Source: Amborella trichopoda
Taxonomy: Eukaryota; Streptophyta; Magnoliopsida; Amborellales; Amborellaceae
Direction: 5' to 3'
Length of the DNA stretch: 64,000 nucleotides
Assembly (NCBI RefSeq): GCF_000471905.2
Contig: NW_006497025.1
Location: 581,079 to 645,078 of the forward strand
Part shown: one piece after another, positions 46,375 to 57,400 of the stretch
Position numbering within the stretch: position 1 is the first letter of the stretch
Layout of the letters: every line of letters begins with the position of its first letter
Program-made: the position numbers and the translations under genes
Notes under the pieces: generated by a model
What the model was told of the DNA's origin: nothing
The model's database searches: none
Seen by the model: the letters and a program-made list of their open reading frames with translations, nothing else

Positions 46375-47166
46375 CAATTTTAAAAGATATCTTTTTTAAT
46401 TTTGTTCTTTCTCAAGAATTTAAGGGATTTTAAAAAGGGGAACTCCCTCTCTCGTGTCACTCTCTCTCTCTCACCTACCTTTACATATCTCTCCCTATCT
46501 CTTAGGCATTATTTTTTAAGAATCTCCTCTTATTGTATTTAAAAGGCAACAAAGATTTTACATGGTTTTAAAAAAAAAATTCCCTTTCTCTCCCCTATGT
46601 ATCTCAATTTTAGAAGATAAAAAAATAATCTCCTCGTATTGTATTTAATAGGCAACAAAGATTTTACGTGGTTTTAAAAAAAAAGTCCTTTTTTCTCCCC
46701 TATGTATCTCAATTTTAGAAGATATCTTTTTTAATTTTTTTCTTTCTCAAGAATTTAGGGGATTTTAAAAAAGGAAACTCCCTCTCTCGTGTCACTCTCT
46801 CTCTATCACCTACCCTTACATATCTCTCCCTATCTCTTAGGCATTATTTTTAAAAATCTCCTCCTATTATATTTAAAAGGCAACAAAGATTTTACGTGGT
46901 CATAAAAAAGAAATTCCCTTTCTCTCCCCTATGTATCTCAATTTTAGAAGATATTCTTTTTAATTTTTTCCTTTCTCAAGAATTTAGGGGATTTTAAAAA
47001 GGGAAACTCCCTGTCTCGCGTCACTCTCTCTCTCACGTACCTTTACATATCTCTCCCTATCTCTTAGGCATTATTTTTAAGAATCTCCTCGTATTGTATT
47101 TAAAAGGCAACAAAGATTTTACGTGGTTTTAAAAAAGAAAATCCCTTTCTCTCCCCTATGTATCTC
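46375..47166. repeat. Tandem array, about 230-bp unit, three and a half copies
   Basis: Units begin CAATTTTAGAAGATATCTTT at about 46375, 46605 (shortened to about 105 bp), 46710 and 46937. Each full unit carries CTTTCTCAAGAATTTAGGGG, AACTCCCTCTCTCG.GTCAC, ATATCTCTCCCTATCTCTTA and GGCAACAAAGATTTTACGTG. The short unit lacks the CCCTCTCTCG part. Confidence 0.85.
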
Positions 47167-47742
47167 TTTCTATATCTCCCTCACAAACTCTCTCAACCAT
47201 AGAAATATAGGAAGTAAATTGTACAATTTGGCCTAAACTCCTACATTGTTTAGGATACTTAAATTCTATCCACTCTTATGATAGGTATTTTCTTATTCTT
47301 TTGACACGTGTCTACCCTTTAACTCTGGCGTAATGGTGTAGTATAGATATTGACTCATATTCGTCTATTACCACGGGTAAAACACGCTTATTTGTGACAA
47401 TCAAGCACCCAAATTATACTTAAAAGAGTCTCCATATTCGGAGTAGAACCAGTAGTATTTCTCCCTCAATTACACATCCATGCTGCACATTGTGCTCCAA
47501 CGACAAAGGCAATTAGTGGTACGAGCCCCCCTCTGAATAGCGAGATTTACTGCAATGAGTAATTTTATGCAAAATGCAAAGTGTGTTTCAAAGTGCCCTT
47601 ACCATCATACTCATGTGCGTCACATCCTTTGCATCCTCATAAACATTCTCTCCCTTTTGTTCCATTAACACAATTGTGAACTACTATACAAATTGGATTA
47701 TTATTTTTCATTTAATACTAAAATCCCCTATGCTTGTATGTC

Positions 47743-48040
47743 TATCATCATTATCATCATAGCTTGTTTCAAACTATTTGGAGTCAACCACACGAATCCT
47801 GATCTACTATTTCTACTTTATCAATGGTCATATCTTCAGTGAGGTCATAAGTTCTCATATCTTTTCTCACTACTTTCAATCATGTATTTTTCCTATAGAT
47901 CTGATGTTTTTTGACCGCCCAACATTCTGCCCCATAAAACAGGTCTCACAGTTGTCTATAGAACTTCTTTTTCACTTTTATTGGTATGCGGCGATCACAA
48001 AAAGCTCCAGTTGCACATCTCCACTTTTTGCAAATTTCTA
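47743..48040 (-). mobile_element. 3' fragment of an RTE LINE
   Basis: On the minus strand it holds the C-terminal part (equivalents of KLKVKKKF, the GRQNVG region) and ends with AACTATTTGGAGTCAACC on the plus strand and an (ATG)n-type tail at 47743. Internal sequence between 47880 and 47910 is shortened relative to the copy at 11426. Confidence 0.6.
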
Positions 48041-48105
48041 TATCTATAATAACACAAAATGAGTTGTTCTAAAGATTATGGTTCAAAAAAAGCATAGTCT
48101 ATTTA

Positions 48106-48396
48106 CTCCCTTTGGGTAAAACTGTATCCAAGAGTATTTTTAAGACCCCATATTTGGGGGTTCAACCTTTCAACTTAGAGACTAACCTTAAAAAAAAAAA
48201 AGTGTACTTTGTATGTGCTTGAAAAATGACTACCCAAAATTGAGCAGGGACAGTCCAATTGTTAGAGGATGATATCCATGAGTTGAACTCAAATTTCATC
48301 TTTGTTGTGTTGAAAATAATCATGCGGTAATTTTTAGGTGGGACCAAAATTTCATATCTAAAAATTACACCCAAATAGATCTTTTGTCCAAGGGAG
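48106..48396. mobile_element. Stowaway-type MITE (Tc1/Mariner related), 291 bp
   Basis: Ends CTCCCTTTGG and CCAAGGGAG are the classic Stowaway terminal words, flanked by TA (48104-48105 and 48397-48398). The interior arms also pair (GGGTAAAACTGTATCCAAGA against TTGGACAAAAGATC). Non-coding. Confidence 0.75.
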
Positions 48397-48589
48397 TAAG
48401 TGTATAGTATGCTCTTGAGGGAGCACTATATATCCCATCGAAAGATATTATTCTCAAATAGAATCTAATAAATACAAAATAAAAAATACAAAAGAAACCC
48501 AGCAAAGATACATCTTCGAAAACAATCTTCCATCCAAGTAAAACTGTTTTAGAGTTCTCATGTTAAAGCGATAAAGAAATGAAAATGTG

Positions 48590-48797
48590 ATATAATAAGA
48601 TCATTTACTTTTGATATCGCAATCATTATTGACGATTAGATGTGAAATGGGATGATTGGATATGTATCATAGGCACAAAGTTTAAAATAATTTTTTTTGA
48701 ATATTGTAAAATACTTCAACTATCAAATTTCATATATAATAACAAAAAATGATTGTGACTTTGTACCAAAAATAAATAGTCTTACAATATCATCGTC
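48590..48797. mobile_element. Foldback MITE, family III, copy e
   Basis: TATAATAAGATCATTTACTT at the left and TTTGTACCAAAAATAAATAG at the right; centre CACAAAGTTTAAAATAA. Confidence 0.55.
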
Positions 48798-48968
48798 GTC
48801 ACCTTATCTCAACTAGTAGTCTTTTTTTTTTTTGGACAATATTGTTTTTTGGTGACCACAGTGGGAGTCGACTCATTTTGACTGTTTATAGAGTGCAAAT
48901 TGAATTTTACTTTTTTGGGATTAATTATTGGGATAATACAAATGTCACAAACATGAATTTCTAGAAAC

Positions 48969-49073
48969 ATGGTTTCATTATATTACAATGACATTGTGAT
49001 ATATATATATATATATATATATAGAATGATTTCATGCAACCGCGTCATTGTAATAAAATAAAATGAAACCGCA
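48969..49073. repeat. Inverted repeat around a (TA)n run
   Basis: GGTTTCATTATATTACAATGAC (48970-48991) recurs inverted as GCGTCATTGTAATAAAATAAAATG..AAACC (49042-49073) across about 26 bp of TA repeats. Confidence 0.6.
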
Positions 49074-51271
49074 CCTCAAGAAAAACCATAGTTTAAATCA
49101 TGGTTTTTTTGCTCTATTTAGAGTCTTATGCATACAACCCCTAAGGAAATATAAGGTGACTTTTCAGATCACAAATTGTTTAGGGTCACATGTGATAGGT
49201 TCTCTTACAATTTCAAGAAATGAAAAAAGAGTGAACCTTTTCAAGCGTTGGATTTGAGAATCCCTTGAAGAAGCCGTCTCCCTTCTAGAGTCAATTTGTG
49301 TGAAACTTGATTTTGAGCATTTCCTAAGCTCCAAATCAAATTCTTTTCAATTGATCGTAAGAATCAAGAACGACGACCTAGAAATTCTCAATTCAAGAAA
49401 AAACAATATTTTAGGGCAGCTGAACATTTGTTCATGTTGGTTTGGCATGGGCACCAATTTTTTTGTATTAAAAAAGGCTATCAATGGAGCCAAAACTCTT
49501 CAATTTTTTCTTGATGGGATATGCCATGGACAAAAAAACATACCCATCATCAGTGGTGGAGGTGCAATACATGCATCAGCAAGTACAGGTCAGAAGGCAT
49601 CAATTCCAAAGCTTTGGCAACTGGGAAGAACTGATCAAGAGATTCACATAGGGTGACATATTGCCATAAATTTGGGGTGGGAGAACATGAAATACACATT
49701 AACCTTTTACTCCCCACTCGTTTTTTAGTTCCTTCTGAAGCATATTGGACGTTTATTCTCTCGATGAGAAATCCTCGTCAAAGATGATTTTTTTTTTCTT
49801 TTGGTTCCAAAATTTCAGTACCTACCTATATATCATAAGATGATTATTTTCCTAGACATATATTTTACATTTTGAATTCTTTGACATTAATCTCGAAAAA
49901 TTGGACAGTTATTTTTTTCAAGCACATACAACATACCATTACCATTTGAATTTTTGCTTTTCCACCCAATTAGAGGATCTGTTTTGCCTATTATTGTGTG
50001 TTGTAAATTCCAGTGGGTGGCAATATTAAAATTCTATCAACAATTTAGAGAGAGAGAGCTCAAAGAGCAATAAAGCACACCCAAGCCATGGCCATTGATG
50101 TGATTGTACACGGTCCCCATTTAAAAAGAGTAGAGCAGATCAACCCTGGCAGATTACAGGGCCACAACTTGATGGACCTCCATATATATAAGAGGTCCAA
50201 TCATGGATCCTTGCCTTTAGCCATTCATTTGCTCACCTTGTAAACAATTACAAACAAACAAAAGAAGATTTCAAGAACTTAAAGCCGTGGGATCTATTTC
50301 GTCCCTCTAGTTGGGGGTTTAGAGTGGATCTTTGAAAGGGAACTGACTTGGAGCACATTTTTGGCACCCATTTTTTTTTTTTTCAATGGAATTGGTCTTG
50401 GGGCTCATTGAAGATCATCACGAAGTCATTGGATCAGAAAAGTTCCCCTAACTCTGCTTTTGTGCAGGTTCAGACCCTGGTGGATTGCCTACCTAATATG
50501 GATCCTTCATACATATCCCAGTGATTTACTGTTAGCAAATCACCATTTGTCAAAATGATAAGAGAGAGAGAGAAAGAGAGAGATTTGGAATTATTCACTG
50601 AGATAAAAGTACTGTTATTTCGATATTTGTTTGCTTTCTTCAAAAACAGACCAATTTACACCTTAAGACACAAATGGCTACATCGAATTTCATGCTGGGG
50701 TTAAGACTTGAGGCCCACCATGCAAATATAGTTTTATTTTGTTAAAATCATCATGTATAAGCATGATCGTATCTCAATATGGATGGAGATCTGTCTTAGA
50801 TTCTCCCCCCTATATTTTGAGTTCAAGTCAGGGTTCAGATTTCAGAAGAATAGAAAGGAATAAGTAATATGCTTATGACTGAACATCAAGTTTTAATATC
50901 ATTAGTATATATCAGTAAAACAGCTTGTCAGAATGCTTAGATGATTAAAGAGAGTATTTCTTTCATTGCAATCAATTCCTCCCAGAACAATTCCCTATGC
51001 ATATGAAACTTTTCCCTGCCATATACATTAATTAATTAACCAGTACTGTACATCAGAGAAAGAATATGGGATAAAGAAACATATCCAAGCCAACAAAAGT
51101 AATGCAACCAATGGCAAGCACTATGCATCCCAAGATAAAACAATGAACATGAATATACACAATTATATGGAACCCGAGAGAGGGCTTTCCAAATGCTGAT
51201 GAGTACCTGAACTTCTCATGCAGAATATAGCATACCTGACAGAGAGTATAATCATGGCCAGTTTCTATCAA
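49074..51271. other. Intergenic region downstream of the FYVE-SYLF gene
   Basis: An open frame at 49300-49656 (+) has no recognisable content. A TATA-like ATATATATAAG at 50182-50192 lies inside a perfect 7-bp inverted repeat (GGACCTC 50174-50180, GAGGTCC 50192-50198). Downstream sequence to 50540 has no open frame, so a non-coding transcript is possible. The last 100-400 bp before 51272 should be the 3' UTR of the minus-strand gene. Confidence 0.4.
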
Positions 51272-51456
51272 TCACTTTTCAAACCTTTGGAAGAGATCAA
51301 ATAGTGGCCGATAAAGAATTACAGCAGCCGGGGGTCTCGGTAGGAAGCCAAGGAGGATCTCAGATGCTTGGATGGATGAACTCCCGTAGAATCTTGAATT
51401 TTCAGAGATGCGTGTAGTGACGACACTTCCCTCAAGTGAGCAGCCCACAAATGCAC
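51272..51456 (-). CDS. CFS1: FYVE-SYLF gene, coding exon 4 (last)
   Basis: Acceptor GGTGCAG, then GTGCATTTGTGGGC completing the split Gly (GAFVGCSLEGSV), RISENSRFYGSSSIQASEIL, GFLPRPPAAVILYRPLFDLF and QRFEK, stop TGA at 51274-51272. Confidence 0.88.
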
Positions 51457-54400
51457 CTGCACCATATCAAAATAGTGAGGAAAACCCACTTGTTTCTCTT
51501 TTGTTTCTATTTTTTAAGTTTTCTGGCACCACTACATAAAAATATTAAGATTGTTGCATTTATATTAAGTAATTTTTTGGTTAAAAACAAGCACAAATGT
51601 TTCTTTATGCCCATGAAAGAAAAAGAGACTGGAAAATGATTTCAGGAACATTTTGTAACTTTCAATCAAGAACGGTTTCTTACTAGAGAGTAAAAAAATC
51701 AAATTGACAAGTCCACATGGAATGTAAAATCATGATGGAACAGAGACAAACTTGCCCCTGGGGCAGCTGTACCAAGTGACATTTCATGGAATAACTAATT
51801 ATCCAAGATATGAATATTTCACGAAAAATAAGCATCACATAACAGAGAAAGGACAGATATTCTAGTTAACTCTCAACTTCAAAAAGATCCTCAAACTAGG
51901 ATTGCTTCCTTTCGTCAAGTGAGCATTTTTATGCAGCATTTGCAGCTAATAGTTGAGATCAATGTTCCAAAACTCGCCTGAGTTTAATCAGACTCGAGCG
52001 AGTTACTCGGACTCACCCTATGGATAAGGCCGAGTAAAGGTGTACACTATACATTATATTATATAAATAGTATTATGTTCAATTTCATTCATATAACAGC
52101 TAAATGTCTTGGTGGCTAGTGTTTACCATCTATGGTCCTCATGGTTGGTGGTCGAATCCCCTCAAGCACACTATACCACCCTATAAGGCATAGGAATATA
52201 TTGTATTTATTTTTTAATAGAGGTCCAAAAAGCTTGCCATTGGGATGGTTCGATCCCTAGACATCCTGGGGAGAGCCCAAGACATCTACCGAACAGCAAT
52301 TTGGACATTTTTGCAAATACATATAATTTTCTATTTTTTTTTTTTTAACAGACTGGACTCCGGAAAGTTACTCGGACTTGCCAGAGTATCTCGCCTTGGT
52401 GAATAGGTGAATACCTTGGCCGAGTCGAATCCCAGTACCTTGGTTGAGATTTCAGTTTGTTTGACAGCAATTATTCTAATAATTGCAAAAATCCAAGTAC
52501 CGCTGTCATATAAAAGAAAGTCACAAATCATGGTTGCATAAGAAAAATATTTCAATGTGCTCCCTTTTCTTTTCCATTTGATCTGATTTTAATAAGAAAA
52601 AGCTTGCCTTAAAGACCACAACACCGAGCTCTTTGGGTTCAAATCCCAGCTTACATTTGAAATTTTTAAGCCGGCCAGATTGACTGGCTATCATTTTCCC
52701 AAATGTTGCATCATTAAATCCATTCTAAATTATACCTTTACTGCAGCTGTAGGTGTAACAAGCTGCATAGCCACCATCACCTGCACGTATATCAGCTTCA
52801 GCTGATCGCCCTAAAATCCCAGCAGCTGCACTAAGACCTGCACCGACGGAGAAATGCACATTTCCACTGAATGTTTTCACAGCATCATCTGTCCTCAGCA
52901 CAACTATAAAGTCTATCAACTCGCCTCCCCCCTGTTAAAATTCAAGAACACACTTGGATAAGTATCAAGACTACATAGCGAGGGGGGGACGGGGGGGAGA
53001 GAGGAGAGAGAGAGCCAATGCAACAATTACATACCAAGACTAGATAGATAGATAGATAGAGAGAGAGGGAGGGAGAGAGAGAGAGATGGGCAGTTCCTGG
53101 AATTCAAGGATGTATTTGTCATTTCAGCTAAGCCACAGATATATTTGATCGATGATGAAAAGTGAAGGTTATCTGATCATTTTTTAAGAGAGAGGATTGT
53201 TTTATCAAGATGTGGACAGTGTTCTGGACCTTCCGGTTAAACCCAATGCATTTGAAACAATTTCCAAGAAAATATAGGTATTTGAAGTTTATTACCATAA
53301 TGTTCCATAAGTTGTCCTAAAAAATGCAGGTCTTTTTATCTTTCAAAAAACAAGTACATTTTAATTTATAGGCTGAACTAAAAAAAAACCTTGAAAACAA
53401 GGTCTCTTTTCTTGTCCTCTTTAGTCACACTAGTTTCCTTTGGTGTGTTATGATCCTGCTTTCTACTAGAGTAAGACTAGAAATATTCTTCTTTCTCCTT
53501 TTTAATAACTAAATACTTGTCATTTTGAGTACACCTTGTGTGACATAACACGAGTTAGAATACCAGATAGAGCACAGACTGAAATTCATTTTGGTTTATT
53601 AGGAACCAGAGACACCCAGCACTAACAAAATATAGATCTTTGTTCGATGTTATCCATCCAGCTGAACAAAACTCTTTTAAAGTGTCTTTCAGAATCATTA
53701 CTTCACATTTCAAAGTCTACTTTTCCAGCACCGTAGTGGACCAGCTGGTCCAATCCAACAAACACAGAACCAGGGAGCAAAATTTTGGGCAGTGCCCTAC
53801 CCCAAAGTAGGTTCTTTTTTATGCAACCCACATCGCCTGCTTAATATTCCCCTCCCATGTCAATTTCATTAGAATTCTTACAACTTTAAATACTTTTTAA
53901 GTACGCAGTATTTTCATCAGCAACCAGAAAGATATGAACAACATATCCAACAGCCAATATGAGTATATTCCCGAGAAGCAATATCATCTCCAAGATGTCA
54001 CCGAAGGTTTCATCACAATTTCTGAAACCTAGCCACCCTCTGATGAGCCTACCAATGCCTCTGAGGAAGGTATGAGGCTTAAAATAATATATTTATTTTA
54101 TTTTTCAATTAGTATTGGTGCAAGACAGGGTTGAAACCGAAAGCTCAAATGGAGGCACTCAATGTTGAACATTGAGGTTATGGGTTTGGAGTTTGGACCC
54201 AGTGAACCTACTCCAAAAAAGACATAAGCAGAACATCAATACATAAGATGCTCTCAAAAAAAATATGCACAACACAATGAAAATGCCAAGTGGGTGATTT
54301 CTCCAATCAAATAATGAGAATCACCCACAATTACCCCACAAAAAGAAAAATTCATGAAACAGAGAAAAGGAAACTGCTCTCAGCTACAAGGCGAAACAAG

Positions 54401-57400
54401 AGCATATACCCTAAGGACTGAGGACTGTCCTCAAAGCAAGAAACTCTGAAGTGGAGGTGTCAACCATTCCATTAGGTCTTCCAAACAAAAGAAAATTGCT
54501 CCGAGCATACCCTTCTTAAGTCCCTTCACCTCCACTTCACATTCCTTTAGCTAATATCTGGTGAATCCAAACTAAATGAGATCCCCGAAACAAAACACCC
54601 TCTCCCAACGTGAGCCATCTAATCGAATTAGGAATATTTCCCCTCATGACACAGAGCACGAATTGTGTTCAAGGTGGTGTTTGAGGTCAATCCTAAAACA
54701 AGAAAATCCCTAGCTTGAGTTAACAACATCATTAGATCTGCCAAAAAAAGAAGTGAATAGCATAAGCTTGACTCATCATTTCAAAGCCCTTCGAAGCCTT
54801 CTAATGTTTATGCCCACTGTATGAGCAAAACATTCCTTTTTAAGCTAGCCACAATATAATTTGAAGACAAGAAATGCACCAATTCAATTGTGACGAATCA
54901 CTCAAACAAGGAACCAATTGGCAAGGACCCTAAAGTGCACTTCTTGTGTTTCTTCTTGTTTAAATTATGAAGCCTCGATGTGCCATTAGCAATACACACC
55001 TCATAAAACTGCTAAGCGTGCTTGTGGAAGAAGAATGCTTCGATGAGTCACCCTTGTGCCACACTTGCACCTGCCAAGTTAAAAAATTGAAAGAAGAATG
55101 CTTCTCTAGTCGGTACCGAAAGGAAGGCTTATGAATCAATTGTTCATTTTGAAGCTTAAAACTCAGCCCAGCCCAGACACCATTTCTGCACTTGATCCTT
55201 TAAATAGGGATTTTGTTCTTCAAAATCAATTGTCTTGCTAATAACGCAACAACTTTTTGATGTTCATATAAAACGACAACAAGGTAACTAAATCTCCTAA
55301 CATCCATATGATAAAAAAAAATTTGCACTCAACCCCATCATTTTTCATTGAAAGAAATTACAAAACATTTAATGCATTAAAACAGAAGTCTCATATCTTC
55401 TTTTTTCTTTTTTTCTCCCCAACATTCTTTCATTTATCTTACGTAACCGTGAGGTTCATACTAGTAACAATGTGATTCAGAGTCATCATCATCATCATCA
55501 AATCATTATCCAAACAAACTATTTGGGGTCGGCTACACGAATCATGTTCTACCAGTTGCTCTATCAAAGGCCACACCCTCGGTAAGACCATAAGTTCCAT
55601 ATCTTTTCTTATTACTTCCATCCATATCCTTTTGAGCCATCCCCTTGCCCTTTAAGATCCTTCAACTTGAACAAAATTGAACCTCCTACCCAGTGTTGTA
55701 TTGGGTCTATGCTGCACATGACCCGCCCACTTAAATCTACTTTCATCATCTATGTGCGACATCTTCCGCAATCTCTCCATTTTTCTGGATTATCGATCCA
55801 AGGTAGTGTTTTCAAATGCGAGATGCAGCCAAAAGCATTGGGGGGGGGGGGGGGTGATGCAGCAATGCGGCTCAATGTGGTCTGAATGTAGATGCATCGT
55901 AGTGATGCGGTCAATAAATATAAAAGAAATCTATTTTTTTTAAAAAAAATAGGTTAATTCATAGAAAAAAATGAATGTGATATATGTGATATTAGATATT
56001 TAGATTATTCATTAACTCCAAAAATATTAGTTGTCTGAGATTCTGTATCCACTATCTCTTGGTAGAAGCTAGAGACTTGAAACTAGCTTCATAAAACATT
56101 CAACGGTCAACAACCATAAGCACAAATCTGCAACAAAAAACTTACTAAAGTTATAAATTTTATAAACTCTTTAATCTTGAAAAGAGTCCATGAAGTTCTT
56201 CGACTCGATTTGTATGCTTTTTATAAACTTTATAAATTTATAAAAATGTTGTAATTTTACGATATCAGAGCATTTATGAAGATCAAAAAAAAATTTATGA
56301 ATTCATTAATTTGTAATTTTACTGTATTAGTCTATGAACTCTTTAAAGTTGCAAATTTTATTTGAAAAGTATTGGGAAAAGTTCTTCGATTTGTAACTTT
56401 AATCTTCCTGAACTTTTTAATTTGTAGTATCTTGTATTAAAAACCAAAAAACTCAACAAATAAAATTTCCGCCCAAATTTTTTTTTTGAGTCAATCAATC
56501 CAATAAAAGCCATGGATGTGGCTGAAAATTGGTGTTTGGGTGGGTTTAATACCCCCCAAACCCTTTCCCCCCATTTTCAAAGATCAAAATGACCTTATTG
56601 CCCCTGCCCAAGGGGTACAATTTTGATGCGGCCGCATTTTAAAACATTGATCCAAGGTATCAAAAATTCTCTCTTTTAGGTATTTCTCAGCCATCAATTG
56701 TAACTGCTTCCTTATTTCTACTCCTATTACTATTAAACTTGCATTCCATGTATTCTATCTTAGTCCAGCTAATTTTAAAACATTTAGATTCCACAGCATC
56801 CCTCCAAAGTTCTAACTTTGCGTTGACGTCGCTTCTAGTCTCATTGATCAAAACTATGTCATCCGCAACCACACACACCACAATACCTCATCTTGTAAAA
56901 ATGTGCTTCAGAGTAAGTGCTCCAAATCACCAGGGTAAGTTCATTGACTAGAATAGGCACCCTCAGATAGTTCGAGAAATATAAGAGGTCATCACCAGCC
57001 TTGAATTTGTCTGACGAATCCATGTTTGCAATTGTCTTCAGCAAGCATTATGATACTGTTGTTTTGGTGCTTTTAGTGATGAAACATTCATTCAGTAAAG
57101 CGATATGCAAAGAATGAAAGTTCAATCCTTTAAATCGTCATCTAGAGGACAAGAGGGCAACATTTCAATGCCCAAAACCTGCAAATACTGATGGGTCATC
57201 ATGCCAGACTGTTAATTAAGCTACTACTAAGTAACGCGAACCCATATGGCAGTCTAGATTTTTCATACTCATCAATCCAATTTACAGGCTTATGTTTTGT
57301 ATTTTAATGCAACACCACAGACAAATCCAATTTAAAGCCTAGACGAGTAAACCACAGAAACATGCAAGTGTACAGAGTTAATCCCAAAGCTGAGTCCAGG

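Noticed and set aside
49300-49656. 118-codon open frame as a candidate gene
   Set aside because: No recognisable domain, no family resemblance and no splice context; the length is within chance for this region.
50280-50420. Known microRNA precursor
   Set aside because: Compared with remembered mature sequences (miR159/319, 164, 166, 171, 390, 396, 398 and others), no match was seen.
52600-52660. Genuine tRNA gene near a GGGTTCAAATCCCAG word
   Set aside because: The B-box-like word is present, but no acceptor stem, D arm or anticodon arm could be drawn; at most a SINE remnant.
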